Positions 14,922 to 22,932 of a stretch of 38,386 nucleotides of DNA are shown here, in pieces; position 1 is the stretch's first letter; each line of letters begins with the position of its first letter. The stretch lies in NCBI GenBank assembly GCA_016297945.1, contig JAEDFR010000016.1, positions 1-38,386 of the forward strand, in the 5' to 3' direction. The translations under genes were made by a program, and so were the position numbers. This DNA comes from Lachnospiraceae bacterium. Its GTDB lineage: Bacteria > Bacillota > Clostridia > Lachnospirales > Lachnospiraceae. Under the pieces are notes generated by a model. The model worked only from the letters and a program-made list of their open reading frames with translations, did not search any database and was not told the origin of the DNA.

Positions 14922-16742
14922 ATGAAAAAATATATAAAAGAGTATATAACAGCTTTTCTGATTTTTATCATTACTGCGTGGCTTGGCATTTTTCAGCCAT
15001 TTTACGCATTGGACCACATGGCTTCCGATATGGTATATCAGAGAGCCAGTGCTATCAATAAAAAAATAAAGATTATCAAAATTGATGAAAAGACGATGAG
15101 TGTATATGGACCAACTACAGAATGGAGTCGCGATCTTCCGGCACAACTGGTCGAGACACTCTGCCAGTCTGAGGATACTAAGCCTGCGGTTTTAGCATTC
15201 GATGTTATGTACATAGGAGAAAAGGATGCGGAAGGTGATGCGCGGTTTGCAAAAGCATGTAAGGATGCCGGGAATGTGGTACTTGCCGCAAACATTGTAT
15301 ATAAGACCAGTGTGGATCGTTATGTGGATGGGGTAACTTTTGTAAACAACCGTAGTATTGAACAGATTGAAATTCCGTATTCCGCATTGGCAGAGGGCGC
15401 AACGACTGCTTTTGCCAATACGGTACAGGATAAAGACGGATATATTCGTCAGGCGCAGTTGTTTGTGGAAACCCCGGACAGAACCATGGACAGTCTGGCA
15501 TTTGCATGCTATAAAGCATATCAGAATCAAAATAATGCTTCAATCGAAATACCACGTCTGGATGCACTAAATCAGACTGAGTTTACTTTTTCCGGTAATA
15601 TTGAGGATTATGAAGATGTTTCCATGTGCGATGTGCTCGAAGGAAATATTGATCCGCGCGTTTTTAAAGACTGTATTGTTTTAGTCGGAGCATATGCGCC
15701 GGGACTGATGGATTCGTTTAATGTGGCAGTTGAAAAAGGCAGCCAGATGTATGGGGTTGAGGTTCATGCCAATATTATTGAAGCATTATTAGAAGGAAAG
15801 TTTTCCCAACCGGCTAATTCGGTTTTAACAGGTCTGATTTTTGCCTGTGCGGCTGTTGTATTCTACTTATGGATCCGTAAAAAGAATATTATCATCAGTC
15901 TTGTTAGTTTATTTGTATTTATTGCCGGTGAAATCGGGATCGGTGTTTTACTTCGTGTAAACGGATGGACGATACCGGTTATTTATCTGCCGATTATCTT
16001 AATTTTAATATTGGTATATAAGATTTTCAGTCAGTATCTGATAGAGAAAATCAACAGGACACGTACATTAAATGCATTCAAAAAGTATGTGGCACCGCAG
16101 ATTGTGGAAGAGTTGTCCAAAAAGAATAATCTGGAGATCAGGCTAGGTGGAGAAAATCGAAACATTGCGGTGTTGTTTGTGGATATTCGTGGATTTACCA
16201 CAATGTCCGAAAGCTTAGAGCCGGAGCAGGTTGTAGAAATCTTAAATCGCTATCTGAGCCTGACAACCAAGGCAATTTTTGATAATTCCGGTACGCTGGA
16301 TAAGTTTGTCGGTGATGCGACCATGGCCGTTTTTAATGCGCCATTTGATCTGGATGATTATATATTCAAGGCAGTATGTGCCGCTTATGATATTGCAGCA
16401 GGTGCGGATGAAATCGAAGCTGAGATGATGGAGCGTTTTGGAAAAACAGTTGGTTTCGGTGTCGGTGTTAACTGTGGACCGGCGGTTGTCGGCAACATCG
16501 GATGTGATGTCCGTATGGATTATACGGCAATCGGGGATACCGTCAATACGGCGGCAAGACTCGAAGCGAATGCAAAACGTGGTCAGATTTTGATCAGTGA
16601 TGAAGTTTATCAGGCAGTAAAAGACCGGGTAGAGGTTGAACCCATCGGTGAAATTCCGTTAAAAGGAAAAACAAAGGGCGTTATGGTTTATTCTGTGAAA
16701 AAAGTCGAAGGAAAGCCGAAAGTCCTGGATACAAAAAGCTGA
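14922..16742 (+). CDS. CHASE2-domain class III adenylate cyclase
   Basis: 606 residues. There is one TM helix at about 8-28, an extracytoplasmic CHASE2 sensor (about 30-295, with VLAFDVMYIG and FKDCIVLVGAYAPGLMDSF typical of the fold), three TM helices (about 299-370), and a cytoplasmic cyclase domain (about 410-595). Catalytic residues are in place: metal Asp D421 in FVDIRGF and D465 in KFVGDATM, purine-selecting K461 and D533, and transition-state N542 and R546 in VNTAARLEA. The Lys/Asp pair argues for ATP rather than GTP. It should make cAMP in response to an external or envelope signal. It leads a run of four same-strand genes with HD-GYP and FecR proteins. The ATG follows GAGGAAGTATA. 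Confidence 0.92.
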   Translation: MKKYIKEYITAFLIFIITAWLGIFQPFYALDHMASDMVYQRASAINKKIKIIKIDEKTMSVYGPTTEWSRDLPAQLVETLCQSEDTKPAVLAFDVMYIGEKDAEGDARFAKACKDAGNVVLAANIVYKTSVDRYVDGVTFVNNRSIEQIEIPYSALAEGATTAFANTVQDKDGYIRQAQLFVETPDRTMDSLAFACYKAYQNQNNASIEIPRLDALNQTEFTFSGNIEDYEDVSMCDVLEGNIDPRVFKDCIVLVGAYAPGLMDSFNVAVEKGSQMYGVEVHANIIEALLEGKFSQPANSVLTGLIFACAAVVFYLWIRKKNIIISLVSLFVFIAGEIGIGVLLRVNGWTIPVIYLPIILILILVYKIFSQYLIEKINRTRTLNAFKKYVAPQIVEELSKKNNLEIRLGGENRNIAVLFVDIRGFTTMSESLEPEQVVEILNRYLSLTTKAIFDNSGTLDKFVGDATMAVFNAPFDLDDYIFKAVCAAYDIAAGADEIEAEMMERFGKTVGFGVGVNCGPAVVGNIGCDVRMDYTAIGDTVNTAARLEANAKRGQILISDEVYQAVKDRVEVEPIGEIPLKGKTKGVMVYSVKKVEGKPKVLDTKS

Positions 16743-16898
16743 TGGTATGCATTTTGATTGACAAAAAGCAGGTAAGATAAAAGGTGTTGAGAAGAACTTT
16801 TTGAGAAGTTTTTTGATAAGGATTTTCAAAAAAGAATAATTTAGCAGGGGTAATGAAACGATTGAATAATTTGGATAATGTAAGGTGGGAGGTACAGT

Positions 16899-17693
16899 TT
16901 GAAAGTTGAGATTTTACTCATTCCGGAATATGATCGTCTGGATGAATCAGTTGCGATGGCAGAAAAATATCATGCACATTTTGAATACAATGATTTTTAT
17001 TTTCCGTCGGTTTATATGAATCAGGATGAAATAGATAAAAGAGTTGAGAGGTATCTTTCCTGTAATAGAGATACCGGTATGGATACTATGCATGGAGCAT
17101 TTTTGGATTTGGTTCTTCATAGTTCCGATCCTAAGATTGCGGAATACTCAAAACAATGTATGCGCAAATCCATGGAAATTGCAAAGCGGCTCGGAGTAAA
17201 AGGTGTTATTTTTCATACCGAATTGATTGCGGGATTTAAAGAGTATAATTATGTATCTAACTGGATTACAAAAAATGCAGAATTTTTCAGGGATTTATGT
17301 ACATCCTATCCGGATATACAGGTCTATATGGAGAATATGTTTGATTTGGATTATGAATTAATCTGGTTACTTGCCAATCAGATGACAGATGTACCTAATT
17401 TTGGAATCTGTTTAGATTATGCACATGCTGCCATATCCAATATCAAACCGGTTGAATGGTTGAAAAACCTTGCTCCTTTTATTAAGCATATGCATATTAA
17501 TGACAATGATTTTGTCAATGATCTGCATCTGACTTTGGGAAAAGGCCAAATTGACTGGCAGGAATTTAAAACGGAATTGAAGACTTTACTTGAGAATGAA
17601 GAAATGAAGGAAATGCCAAGTATTCTTTTAGAACTCAAGAGTTTGGAATCGTTTGAAGAATCAATAGGGCTGTTTCAAAAATTATTTGATTAA
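16899..17693 (+). CDS. Sugar phosphate isomerase/epimerase-like TIM-barrel protein
   Basis: 264 residues of the AP-endonuclease-2 / xylose-isomerase-like TIM-barrel family. Typical metal-site positions can be seen: H in MHGAF near 64, E in FHTELIA near 107, E in VYMENMFDLD near 149, D in CLDYAHA near 176 with its His two on, HMHINDND near 200, and a late Glu in ILLELKS near 249. The set fits a divalent-metal isomerase or endonuclease IV-like site. The substrate is unknown. The start is the TTG at 16899, 5-6 bases after GGGAGGT. The nearest in-frame ATG is far inside. It is followed 12 bp later by the HD-GYP gene, so the two are almost surely co-transcribed. Its link to signalling is unexplained. 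Confidence 0.8.
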   Translation: MKVEILLIPEYDRLDESVAMAEKYHAHFEYNDFYFPSVYMNQDEIDKRVERYLSCNRDTGMDTMHGAFLDLVLHSSDPKIAEYSKQCMRKSMEIAKRLGVKGVIFHTELIAGFKEYNYVSNWITKNAEFFRDLCTSYPDIQVYMENMFDLDYELIWLLANQMTDVPNFGICLDYAHAAISNIKPVEWLKNLAPFIKHMHINDNDFVNDLHLTLGKGQIDWQEFKTELKTLLENEEMKEMPSILLELKSLESFEESIGLFQKLFD

Positions 17694-17705
17694 TAGGATG
17701 ATAGA

Positions 17706-19163
17706 ATGGATTTAACACAACAGGAATTTCGTAAAATAATATCAATCGGGATCGAATTGACAACGGAAAAGGATCGAAATAAATTATTAGATAAGATTTT
17801 GGAAGAAAGTATGGACGTTACCAATTGCGATGCGGGAACATTATATGTTTTAGCGGATAATGCACTCAAATTCAAGGTAATGAAAACGCTGTCCATGGGA
17901 ATCAGCCAGGGGGAAAACGGAGAAGAAATTGATCTGCCTCCGGTGCCGCTCAAAGAGGAAAATGTATGTGCATACAGTGCAATCCATAAAAAAGTAATCA
18001 ATATCAAAGATGTCTGGCGCAATGATACCTTTGATTTTTCGGGTCCCAAGAAATATGATGCCATGACCGGATATCATACCGAGTCTTTATTGGTGATTCC
18101 GCTCGCCAACCATGAAGGTGAGGTCATCGGTGTCATGCAGTTGATCAATGCTTTAGATGCGGATGGTCAGATTATTGTATTTAACGAAGAATATGAATTT
18201 GTGATTTTATCTTTGGCATCGCAGGCGGCCATTGCGATTTCAAATATGCGTTATACGGAAGAACTAAAAGAACAGATGTGGTCTTTTACAGAAGCTTTAG
18301 CGACCGCAATTGACGAACGTACCCCCTATAATGCGTTGCATACGAGAAAAGTTGCAGATTATTCCGGTCTTTTAGTAGATGAGCTGAATCGAGAATATGA
18401 TGCAGGAGAGTATCCGGAATATTTTGATATACAGAGAAAAGAACAATTGATTATGGGAGCTTTGCTGCATGATATTGGAAAAATGATTGTTCCGCTTGAG
18501 GTAATGAATAAAGCGACCAAACTGGATGAACGGTTGGTGGGGATAAAGGACAGGTTCAAGCTGTTCCAAAGTTACCTAAAAATCCGCTTTTTGGAAGATA
18601 AAATTTCAAAAGAAGATTATGAGACAGAGAAAAACTATTTAGAGAATACGCTCTGTTTTATCGAAGAAATCGATGCAAAAGGTTTTTTGCCGGATGAAGA
18701 TTATGAAAGAGTTGTGCAGATTTCCGAAGCATTTTGCCTGACACCGGATGATGAAAAAATCCCGCTTTTGACGGAAGAAGAAGCAGAGTGCCTAAAAATC
18801 AGAAAAGGTACTTTGACCGATAAAGAGCGGATTGTGATGGAAAATCATGTAAATATGACCAAAAAAATATTGGAAAAAGTACATTTTAACCGGTATTTTA
18901 AGGATTGTCCGATATGGGCCGCACAACATCACGAAACATTAAACGGAACCGGATATCCGGATCATTTGACGGCGGCTCAACTGTCTGCTGAATCGCGTAT
19001 CTTGGCAGTTGCAGATATCTATGATGCGTTAACCAGTCAGGACCGCCCTTATAAACAACCCATGCCCAAGGAAAAAGCCATTGCTATTTTGGAATCTATG
19101 GTTTCCGAAGGCCGGTTGGATGAGAAAATTGTAAATGCACTGAAAAAATGTGTTTTAGAGTAG
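17706..19163 (+). CDS. GAF + HD-GYP domain protein (predicted cyclic-dinucleotide phosphodiesterase)
   Basis: 485 residues with no TM segment. The N-terminal GAF sensor domain spans about 8-182 (CDAGTLYVL, ESLLVIPLANHEGEVIGVMQLINA, VILSLASQAAIAISN). A helix links it to an HD-GYP domain (about 190-485). Metal and catalytic positions are H212 (LHTRKVA), H255-D256 (LLHDIGK), H381 (ENHV), H408-H409 (QHHE), GYP at 416-418 and D437 (VADIYDALTS). Between HD (255-256) and H381 are about 125 residues, against a few tens in standard HD-GYP domains. The extra part is charged and helical. The HHE.LNGTGYP motif keeps the GYP signature, so c-di-GMP (or cGAMP) hydrolysis is likely. The ATG follows a GGATGATAGA ribosome site close to the preceding stop. 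Confidence 0.92.
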   Translation: MDLTQQEFRKIISIGIELTTEKDRNKLLDKILEESMDVTNCDAGTLYVLADNALKFKVMKTLSMGISQGENGEEIDLPPVPLKEENVCAYSAIHKKVINIKDVWRNDTFDFSGPKKYDAMTGYHTESLLVIPLANHEGEVIGVMQLINALDADGQIIVFNEEYEFVILSLASQAAIAISNMRYTEELKEQMWSFTEALATAIDERTPYNALHTRKVADYSGLLVDELNREYDAGEYPEYFDIQRKEQLIMGALLHDIGKMIVPLEVMNKATKLDERLVGIKDRFKLFQSYLKIRFLEDKISKEDYETEKNYLENTLCFIEEIDAKGFLPDEDYERVVQISEAFCLTPDDEKIPLLTEEEAECLKIRKGTLTDKERIVMENHVNMTKKILEKVHFNRYFKDCPIWAAQHHETLNGTGYPDHLTAAQLSAESRILAVADIYDALTSQDRPYKQPMPKEKAIAILESMVSEGRLDEKIVNALKKCVLE

Positions 19164-19222
19164 TATTGGCAAAACATCATTCATATACAAGATATCATGT
19201 GAAGAAAAAGAGGAGAAACGTT

Positions 19223-20482
19223 ATGAAGCTGGGAAATAAGGGAATTACAAAAGGAGCAATTGCCGCAATCTCTGCAGGAGCTGTAGTGGTTGGTGGTATT
19301 GTGGTAGCAGTCCTTTTGAATCTGGATGGAAAAACGGCTTTTCGAAATATTACGGTAATCGATACACTTGGTACAGTCAGTGTTTATCGTGAAAGTGTCA
19401 ACGATACATTGGATGCTTATGTGGATATGAATTTGGAATCCGGGGATGAAGTTACGGTTGGACCGTCCAGCGAGTTAGATTTAAAACTGGATGATGACAA
19501 ATTTGTCTACGTTGAAGAAAATACTAAGATGTCTCTGAAGGCAGATGGTGATTCGGACAATTCCAAGACGCAGATATTTTTATCGGAAGGGGCAACCTTA
19601 CATAAACTGGATAGCAAATTGAGTGATAGTTCCACTTATGAAATTGAAACTCCGAATGCTACCATGGCAATCAGAGGTACCATTACGTGGGCACGTGTTT
19701 ATAAGGGAGCGGATGGAGAAGTTCATTCAGACTTTCAGGTATATGAAGGAAAAACGGAGTTGCAGCTTCATACAGTTGATGGTACGCCGATTGGAAAACC
19801 TGTGGATATTCCGGAAGGATATCAGGTTTTGACACGAGGAGGACAGGATTTTTCTGAGATTATCTTGCAAAATGTGAATGATAAAGAGGAAGAGCTTGCG
19901 CCGATTGATTATAAGGATTTACCCACACAGACATTGAATATTTTGCAAGGGATTATGAATTCGGGAAGAGCAATTTATGTTGGTGTTAATACATTGCCGG
20001 ACCGAGTTCCTGTTTCATTTGATGATGTAGAAGAAATCCTAAAGGAACGCGAAGAAGACAAAACACCGGAAGATGAAGAAGAGGAAGATAACGAAGATCT
20101 GACAACAGATAATAAAGATGCGGATGAAGGAGATGATTCTGAAGAGGATGCTCCGGAAGAGGAAGAAACCGAAGAAACGACAACGTCTTCTACGACGAAA
20201 AAGAAAACAACGACTTCCCAGACTGCTTCAACATCATCTGCTTCGACGGCAACAACACCGTCGACTTCAGATGCGGCAACTCCTGACGCCTGTACGGTTT
20301 CGTTTATGTACAACAGTGGAACCTTTGCAGAACAATATGTTACATACGGTATGGCGGCAAGTAAACCGAAATTACAGCCTTCCGCAAGTGGAAACTGGTA
20401 TTATACCACGGAAGATGGTTCGTTGGCAGTATTTGATTTTTCAACTCCGATTATGGGAAATATAATATTGACATGGCAGTAA
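19223..20482 (+). CDS. Membrane-anchored FecR-domain protein with acidic stalk and InlB-like C-terminus
   Basis: 419 residues. A signal-anchor TM helix lies at about 11-33 (AIAAISAGAVVVGGIVVAVLL). A FecR domain follows at about 40-195, containing the diagnostic TPNATMAIRGT segment and the YEGKTEL strand. A strongly acidic run (about 275-320, mostly E/D) then gives way to a Thr/Ser-rich stretch with lysines (about 320-355). The last ~60 residues (TVSFMYNSG to IILTW) resemble a single Flg_new/InlB B-repeat. There is no sigma-factor gene nearby, so this is not a classical FecI/FecR pair. FecR domains also occur as wall-binding or ligand-binding units next to CHASE2 cyclases. The start ATG 19223 has GAGGAG upstream. 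The frame is open 25 codons further 5', overlapping the HD-GYP gene, with no support. Confidence 0.85.
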   Translation: MKLGNKGITKGAIAAISAGAVVVGGIVVAVLLNLDGKTAFRNITVIDTLGTVSVYRESVNDTLDAYVDMNLESGDEVTVGPSSELDLKLDDDKFVYVEENTKMSLKADGDSDNSKTQIFLSEGATLHKLDSKLSDSSTYEIETPNATMAIRGTITWARVYKGADGEVHSDFQVYEGKTELQLHTVDGTPIGKPVDIPEGYQVLTRGGQDFSEIILQNVNDKEEELAPIDYKDLPTQTLNILQGIMNSGRAIYVGVNTLPDRVPVSFDDVEEILKEREEDKTPEDEEEEDNEDLTTDNKDADEGDDSEEDAPEEEETEETTTSSTTKKKTTTSQTASTSSASTATTPSTSDAATPDACTVSFMYNSGTFAEQYVTYGMAASKPKLQPSASGNWYYTTEDGSLAVFDFSTPIMGNIILTWQ

Positions 20483-20575
20483 AAATTAGACTATTTTCCT
20501 GATAGCGCATGAGAAAAATATTCTTCGTGAATGGTATAGTAATTTAGAAACATAGCGTTTGATAATTAATTGAAT

Positions 20576-20589
20576 CTGATACTTATCAG
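20576..20589. promoter_or_regulatory. Short palindrome upstream of the thioesterase gene
   Basis: CTGATACTTATCAG is a perfect 6+6 inverted repeat with a 2-bp centre, 15 bp before the thioesterase ATG. It could be the operator for the TetR regulator encoded two genes on, but this is only positional inference. Confidence 0.3.
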
Positions 20590-20604
20590 ATAGGACGAAT
20601 AAAA

Positions 20605-21033
20605 ATGAGTGATTTAAAACCATATTGCAGACCGGTATATTATTATGAAACGGATCAGATGCAGATTGTCCATCATTCCAACTATATCCGTTGGTTTGAG
20701 GAAGCACGAATTGATTTTTTAAATCAAATTGGACTTCCCTATGATGAAATGGAAAAAAGAGGATTTTTAATTCCGGTGCTTGGTGTATCCTGCAACTATA
20801 AGATTGCATTTCGTTTTGGAGATATTTTCAGCATTGTGCCCAAACTGGATCATTTTAATGGATTACGTATGCATTTGACCTATGAAGTGTACGATGAAAA
20901 AACGAAAGAACTCAAAGCTACGGGAGAATCCTCCCATTGCTTTACCGATCGGAATTTGGTTCCGCTTAGGATGAAACGACAACATCCGGATATTTATGAA
21001 AAACTTATCAAGTATGTCGAGCAAAAAGAATAA
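20605..21033 (+). CDS. Acyl-CoA thioesterase (4HBT / YbgC family)
   Basis: 142 residues in a hot-dog fold. The YbgC-type active-site motif is clear: YYETDQMQIVHHSNYIRWFEEAR, with D17 as the catalytic acid and the His pair at 23-24. The later strands FRFGDIFSIVPKL and LRMHLTYEVYDEKTKELKATGESSHCFTD fit the family. It would hydrolyse an acyl-CoA in the cytosol. Chain length and role are not predictable. It is followed 38 bp on by a TetR regulator on the same strand, a common pairing for fatty acid or export functions. The ATG is preceded by TAGGACGAATAAAA, a weak ribosome site. Confidence 0.9.
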   Translation: MSDLKPYCRPVYYYETDQMQIVHHSNYIRWFEEARIDFLNQIGLPYDEMEKRGFLIPVLGVSCNYKIAFRFGDIFSIVPKLDHFNGLRMHLTYEVYDEKTKELKATGESSHCFTDRNLVPLRMKRQHPDIYEKLIKYVEQKE

Positions 21034-21071
21034 GGAAATACGAATTTTTCAAAAGAAAAGGGGTTTCTAAA

Positions 21072-21623
21072 ATGGCCAGAAAAATCAGTGTTACAAAAGA
21101 AATGCTATTAAATGCAGCTTTTGAGATTACAAGAGAAGAAGGATTACGAGAAGTAACAGCCAGAAAACTTGCATCTAAAGCAGGGTGTTCTACACAACCT
21201 ATTTTTCGTGTATATACGGGAATGGATGTTTTATGTGATGAAGTTTTTTCGCTTGCGATTTCTGATTTTTCCGATTTTTATGTAGAGTACCCGGTTAAAA
21301 GTGATGTTCCGTTTGTGAATCTTGGAATGGCATACATTGAATATGCGGCAAAAGAACCACAGCTATTCCGTTTGCTGTTTTTGGAAGAAAAGCGTTGCGA
21401 TGCAACGTTGTTTGGTATTTTAAACGGTAAAGACAGTTTGCTTCATAAAGAAATTGCGAAAGCCGGTGCAATGGGAAGCAAAAATCCGAGTGACATCTTT
21501 ATGAAAATGTGGATTTTTATTCATGGTGCTGCATCCATGGTAATAACCGGTGACTATGATTTGACGATGGAAGAGACCTGTACTTTGTTGGAAAATGCAT
21601 ATCATTCTTTTGCGAACGTATGA
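21072..21623 (+). CDS. TetR/AcrR-family transcriptional regulator
   Basis: 183 residues. An N-terminal three-helix DNA-binding domain (ITREEGLREVTARKLASKAGCSTQPIFRVY, residues about 17-46) has the usual TetR spacing, here with TQPIFRVY instead of the common .. . IY.HF. A C-terminal all-helical ligand domain (about 55-183) resembles TetR_C_33-type proteins, including LGMAYIEYAAKEPQLFRLLF and the MKMWIFIHGAASMV helix. The ligand is unknown. It is the second gene after the thioesterase and is followed by two stem-loops that end the unit. The ATG has AAAAGGGGTTTCTAAA upstream. Confidence 0.92.
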   Translation: MARKISVTKEMLLNAAFEITREEGLREVTARKLASKAGCSTQPIFRVYTGMDVLCDEVFSLAISDFSDFYVEYPVKSDVPFVNLGMAYIEYAAKEPQLFRLLFLEEKRCDATLFGILNGKDSLLHKEIAKAGAMGSKNPSDIFMKMWIFIHGAASMVITGDYDLTMEETCTLLENAYHSFANV

Positions 21624-21675
21624 ATATGATATGATTTAATAAACGTTTTTAAATTATTATTTAGAAAACGTTATA

Positions 21676-21756
21676 CCAGACACAGTTGTATACGATGTGT
21701 CTGGCAATGTAAAGGACCGAATCAAAGAAATAACAAGTATTTGGTTCGGTTATTTT
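21676..21756 (+). terminator. Two hairpins ending the thioesterase-tetR unit
   Basis: The first stem is CCAGACACA / TGTGTCTGG (21676-21704) with an 11-nt loop and no U-run. The second stem is ACCGAATCAAA / TTTGGTTCGGT (21716-21750), 11 bp with one wobble, followed by TATTTTAT. The second is the likelier intrinsic terminator. Confidence 0.65.
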
Positions 21757-21934
21757 ATGATACCAGGGTTAAAAGGTCATACTTTTCATGCTCGCATGAA
21801 AAAGTATGACTTTGGAACCCGCAAAACATGAGAAAGTAGCCCGATTAGGGCGGATTTCGAATGTTTTAGGATTGCGAGAGCACAAAGTGCGTAGCAATCC
21901 GTTGGTATCATGGGGCAAAATACCTTTTGACCCC
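21757..21934 (+). other. Large structured intergenic element with alternative folds
   Basis: A 9-bp closing stem, ATGATACCA (21757-21765) / TGGTATCAT (21903-21911), encloses three arms. Arm 1 is a rod of about 24 pairs from GGGTT (21766) to AACCC (21820) with TCATACTTTT, CATG and a CTCG loop. Arm 2 is AAAACAT / ATGTTTT containing GAAA/TTTC and GCCC-GATTA-GGGC. Arm 3 is GGATTGC / GCAATCC containing GCAC-AAA-GTGC. A final hairpin GGGGCAAAA-TACC-TTTTGACCCC follows. GGGTTAAAAGGT (21766-21777) can instead pair with ACCTTTTGACCC (21922-21933), excluding arm 1 and the final hairpin. It has no U-run and no open frame. It lies about 60 bp before the RpiR gene and fills most of this 367-bp gap. Confidence 0.6.
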
Positions 21935-21990
21935 AACATCATTTTATGGATATGACAGGATTAAGATAAAGGATAATTATAAGATAACTT

Positions 21991-22932
21991 ATGGAAGAGG
22001 AAAAGAAAGCGGAATATACCGATATCATTGCATTAATTAATTCTCGCTATGACAGATTAAGTAAAAGTCATAAAAAGATTGCAACTTATATTCTGGATAA
22101 TTATGACCAGGCAGTGTTTATGACTGCGGCTGAGCTTGGAAAAAAAGTTGATATCAGTGAATCTACGGTGGTGCGTTTTGCTTCCGGCTTGGGATTTGAG
22201 GGATATCCGGAATTTCAGCATGCACTGGAAGAATGGGTTAAAAATGAGTGGAACGGCGTTGCCAAGGTTGGTATGAAATATGGAAAAAGTACGCAGTCTG
22301 AGATCTTGACAAGTGTACTTAATTCCGATATCGACAAAATTGCAGATACTCTTCAAAATATTAATGTGGAGGCTTTTGAAGCTGCCGTTGATATCATTTT
22401 AAATGCAAGACATGTATACATCATTGGTCTGCGCAGTTGTGAACCACTTGCAGACTTTTTGAGTTTTTATTTAAATATGATTCGCTCAGATGTGAGTTGT
22501 GTCAAATCATCATCCATGACAGAATTGTTTGAACAGATGATTCGGATTGATGCATCGGACGCGGTTGTGGGAATTAGTTTCCCAAGATATTCCATGCGTA
22601 CGTTAAAGGCCATGGAATTTGCAAATGACCGGAATGCAAAAATTGTGGCACTGACTGATTCGGAAAGATCGCCGATGTGTATGTATTCTTCTGTCAATCT
22701 CTGTGCCAGAAGTGATATGGTTTCCATCGTAGATTCGTTGGTGGCACCACTTAGCTTAATCAATGCATTAGTAGTTGCGTTGTGCTTAAGAATTCCGGAA
22801 CAGGTTAGCGATAACCTGAAGAAACTGGAGGAGGCATGGACGAATTATCAGGTATATTCCAATGATGAATTAAATTATCTGGATGATGAGCCGGTGCTTA
22901 AAAATCCGTTAACGAGGAAAGAATATGAGTAA
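21991..22932 (+). CDS. MurR/RpiR-family transcriptional regulator with SIS domain
   Basis: 313 residues. The N-terminal HTH_6 domain (about 8-85) includes the recognition region KVDISESTVVRFASGLGFEGYPEFQ. A SIS sugar-phosphate-binding domain (about 125-260) contains HVYIIGLRSCEPLADFLSFYLN and the VVGISFPRYSMRTLKAMEFA loop that normally binds a phosphosugar. The C-terminus runs 20-30 residues longer than the SIS fold needs. It should sense a phosphosugar and regulate a sugar or cell-wall amino-sugar gene set, but no sugar genes are adjacent. It overlaps the next gene by 8 bp (22925-22932), so it is coupled to the flavoprotein. The ribosome site is poor: AAGGA lies about 20 bp upstream, beyond the structured element. 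Confidence 0.92.
   Translation: MEEEKKAEYTDIIALINSRYDRLSKSHKKIATYILDNYDQAVFMTAAELGKKVDISESTVVRFASGLGFEGYPEFQHALEEWVKNEWNGVAKVGMKYGKSTQSEILTSVLNSDIDKIADTLQNINVEAFEAAVDIILNARHVYIIGLRSCEPLADFLSFYLNMIRSDVSCVKSSSMTELFEQMIRIDASDAVVGISFPRYSMRTLKAMEFANDRNAKIVALTDSERSPMCMYSSVNLCARSDMVSIVDSLVAPLSLINALVVALCLRIPEQVSDNLKKLEEAWTNYQVYSNDELNYLDDEPVLKNPLTRKEYE

Noticed and set aside
19975..20465. Long open frames on both strands across the FecR stalk
   Set aside because: They arise from the repetitive GAA/GAT and ACA/TCT codons of the acidic and Ser/Thr stretch. Products are Ser/Val or Arg low complexity with no start signals.
19223..20482. FecR protein as anti-sigma regulator of iron uptake
   Set aside because: No FecI-type sigma or TonB receptor gene is near, the organism appears Gram-positive, and the FecR domain is predicted to lie outside the membrane.
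21991..22932. The structured element as a known riboswitch for the RpiR gene
   Set aside because: I could not match it to any conserved core I know, and there is no expression platform terminator after it. Kept as an unnamed element only.
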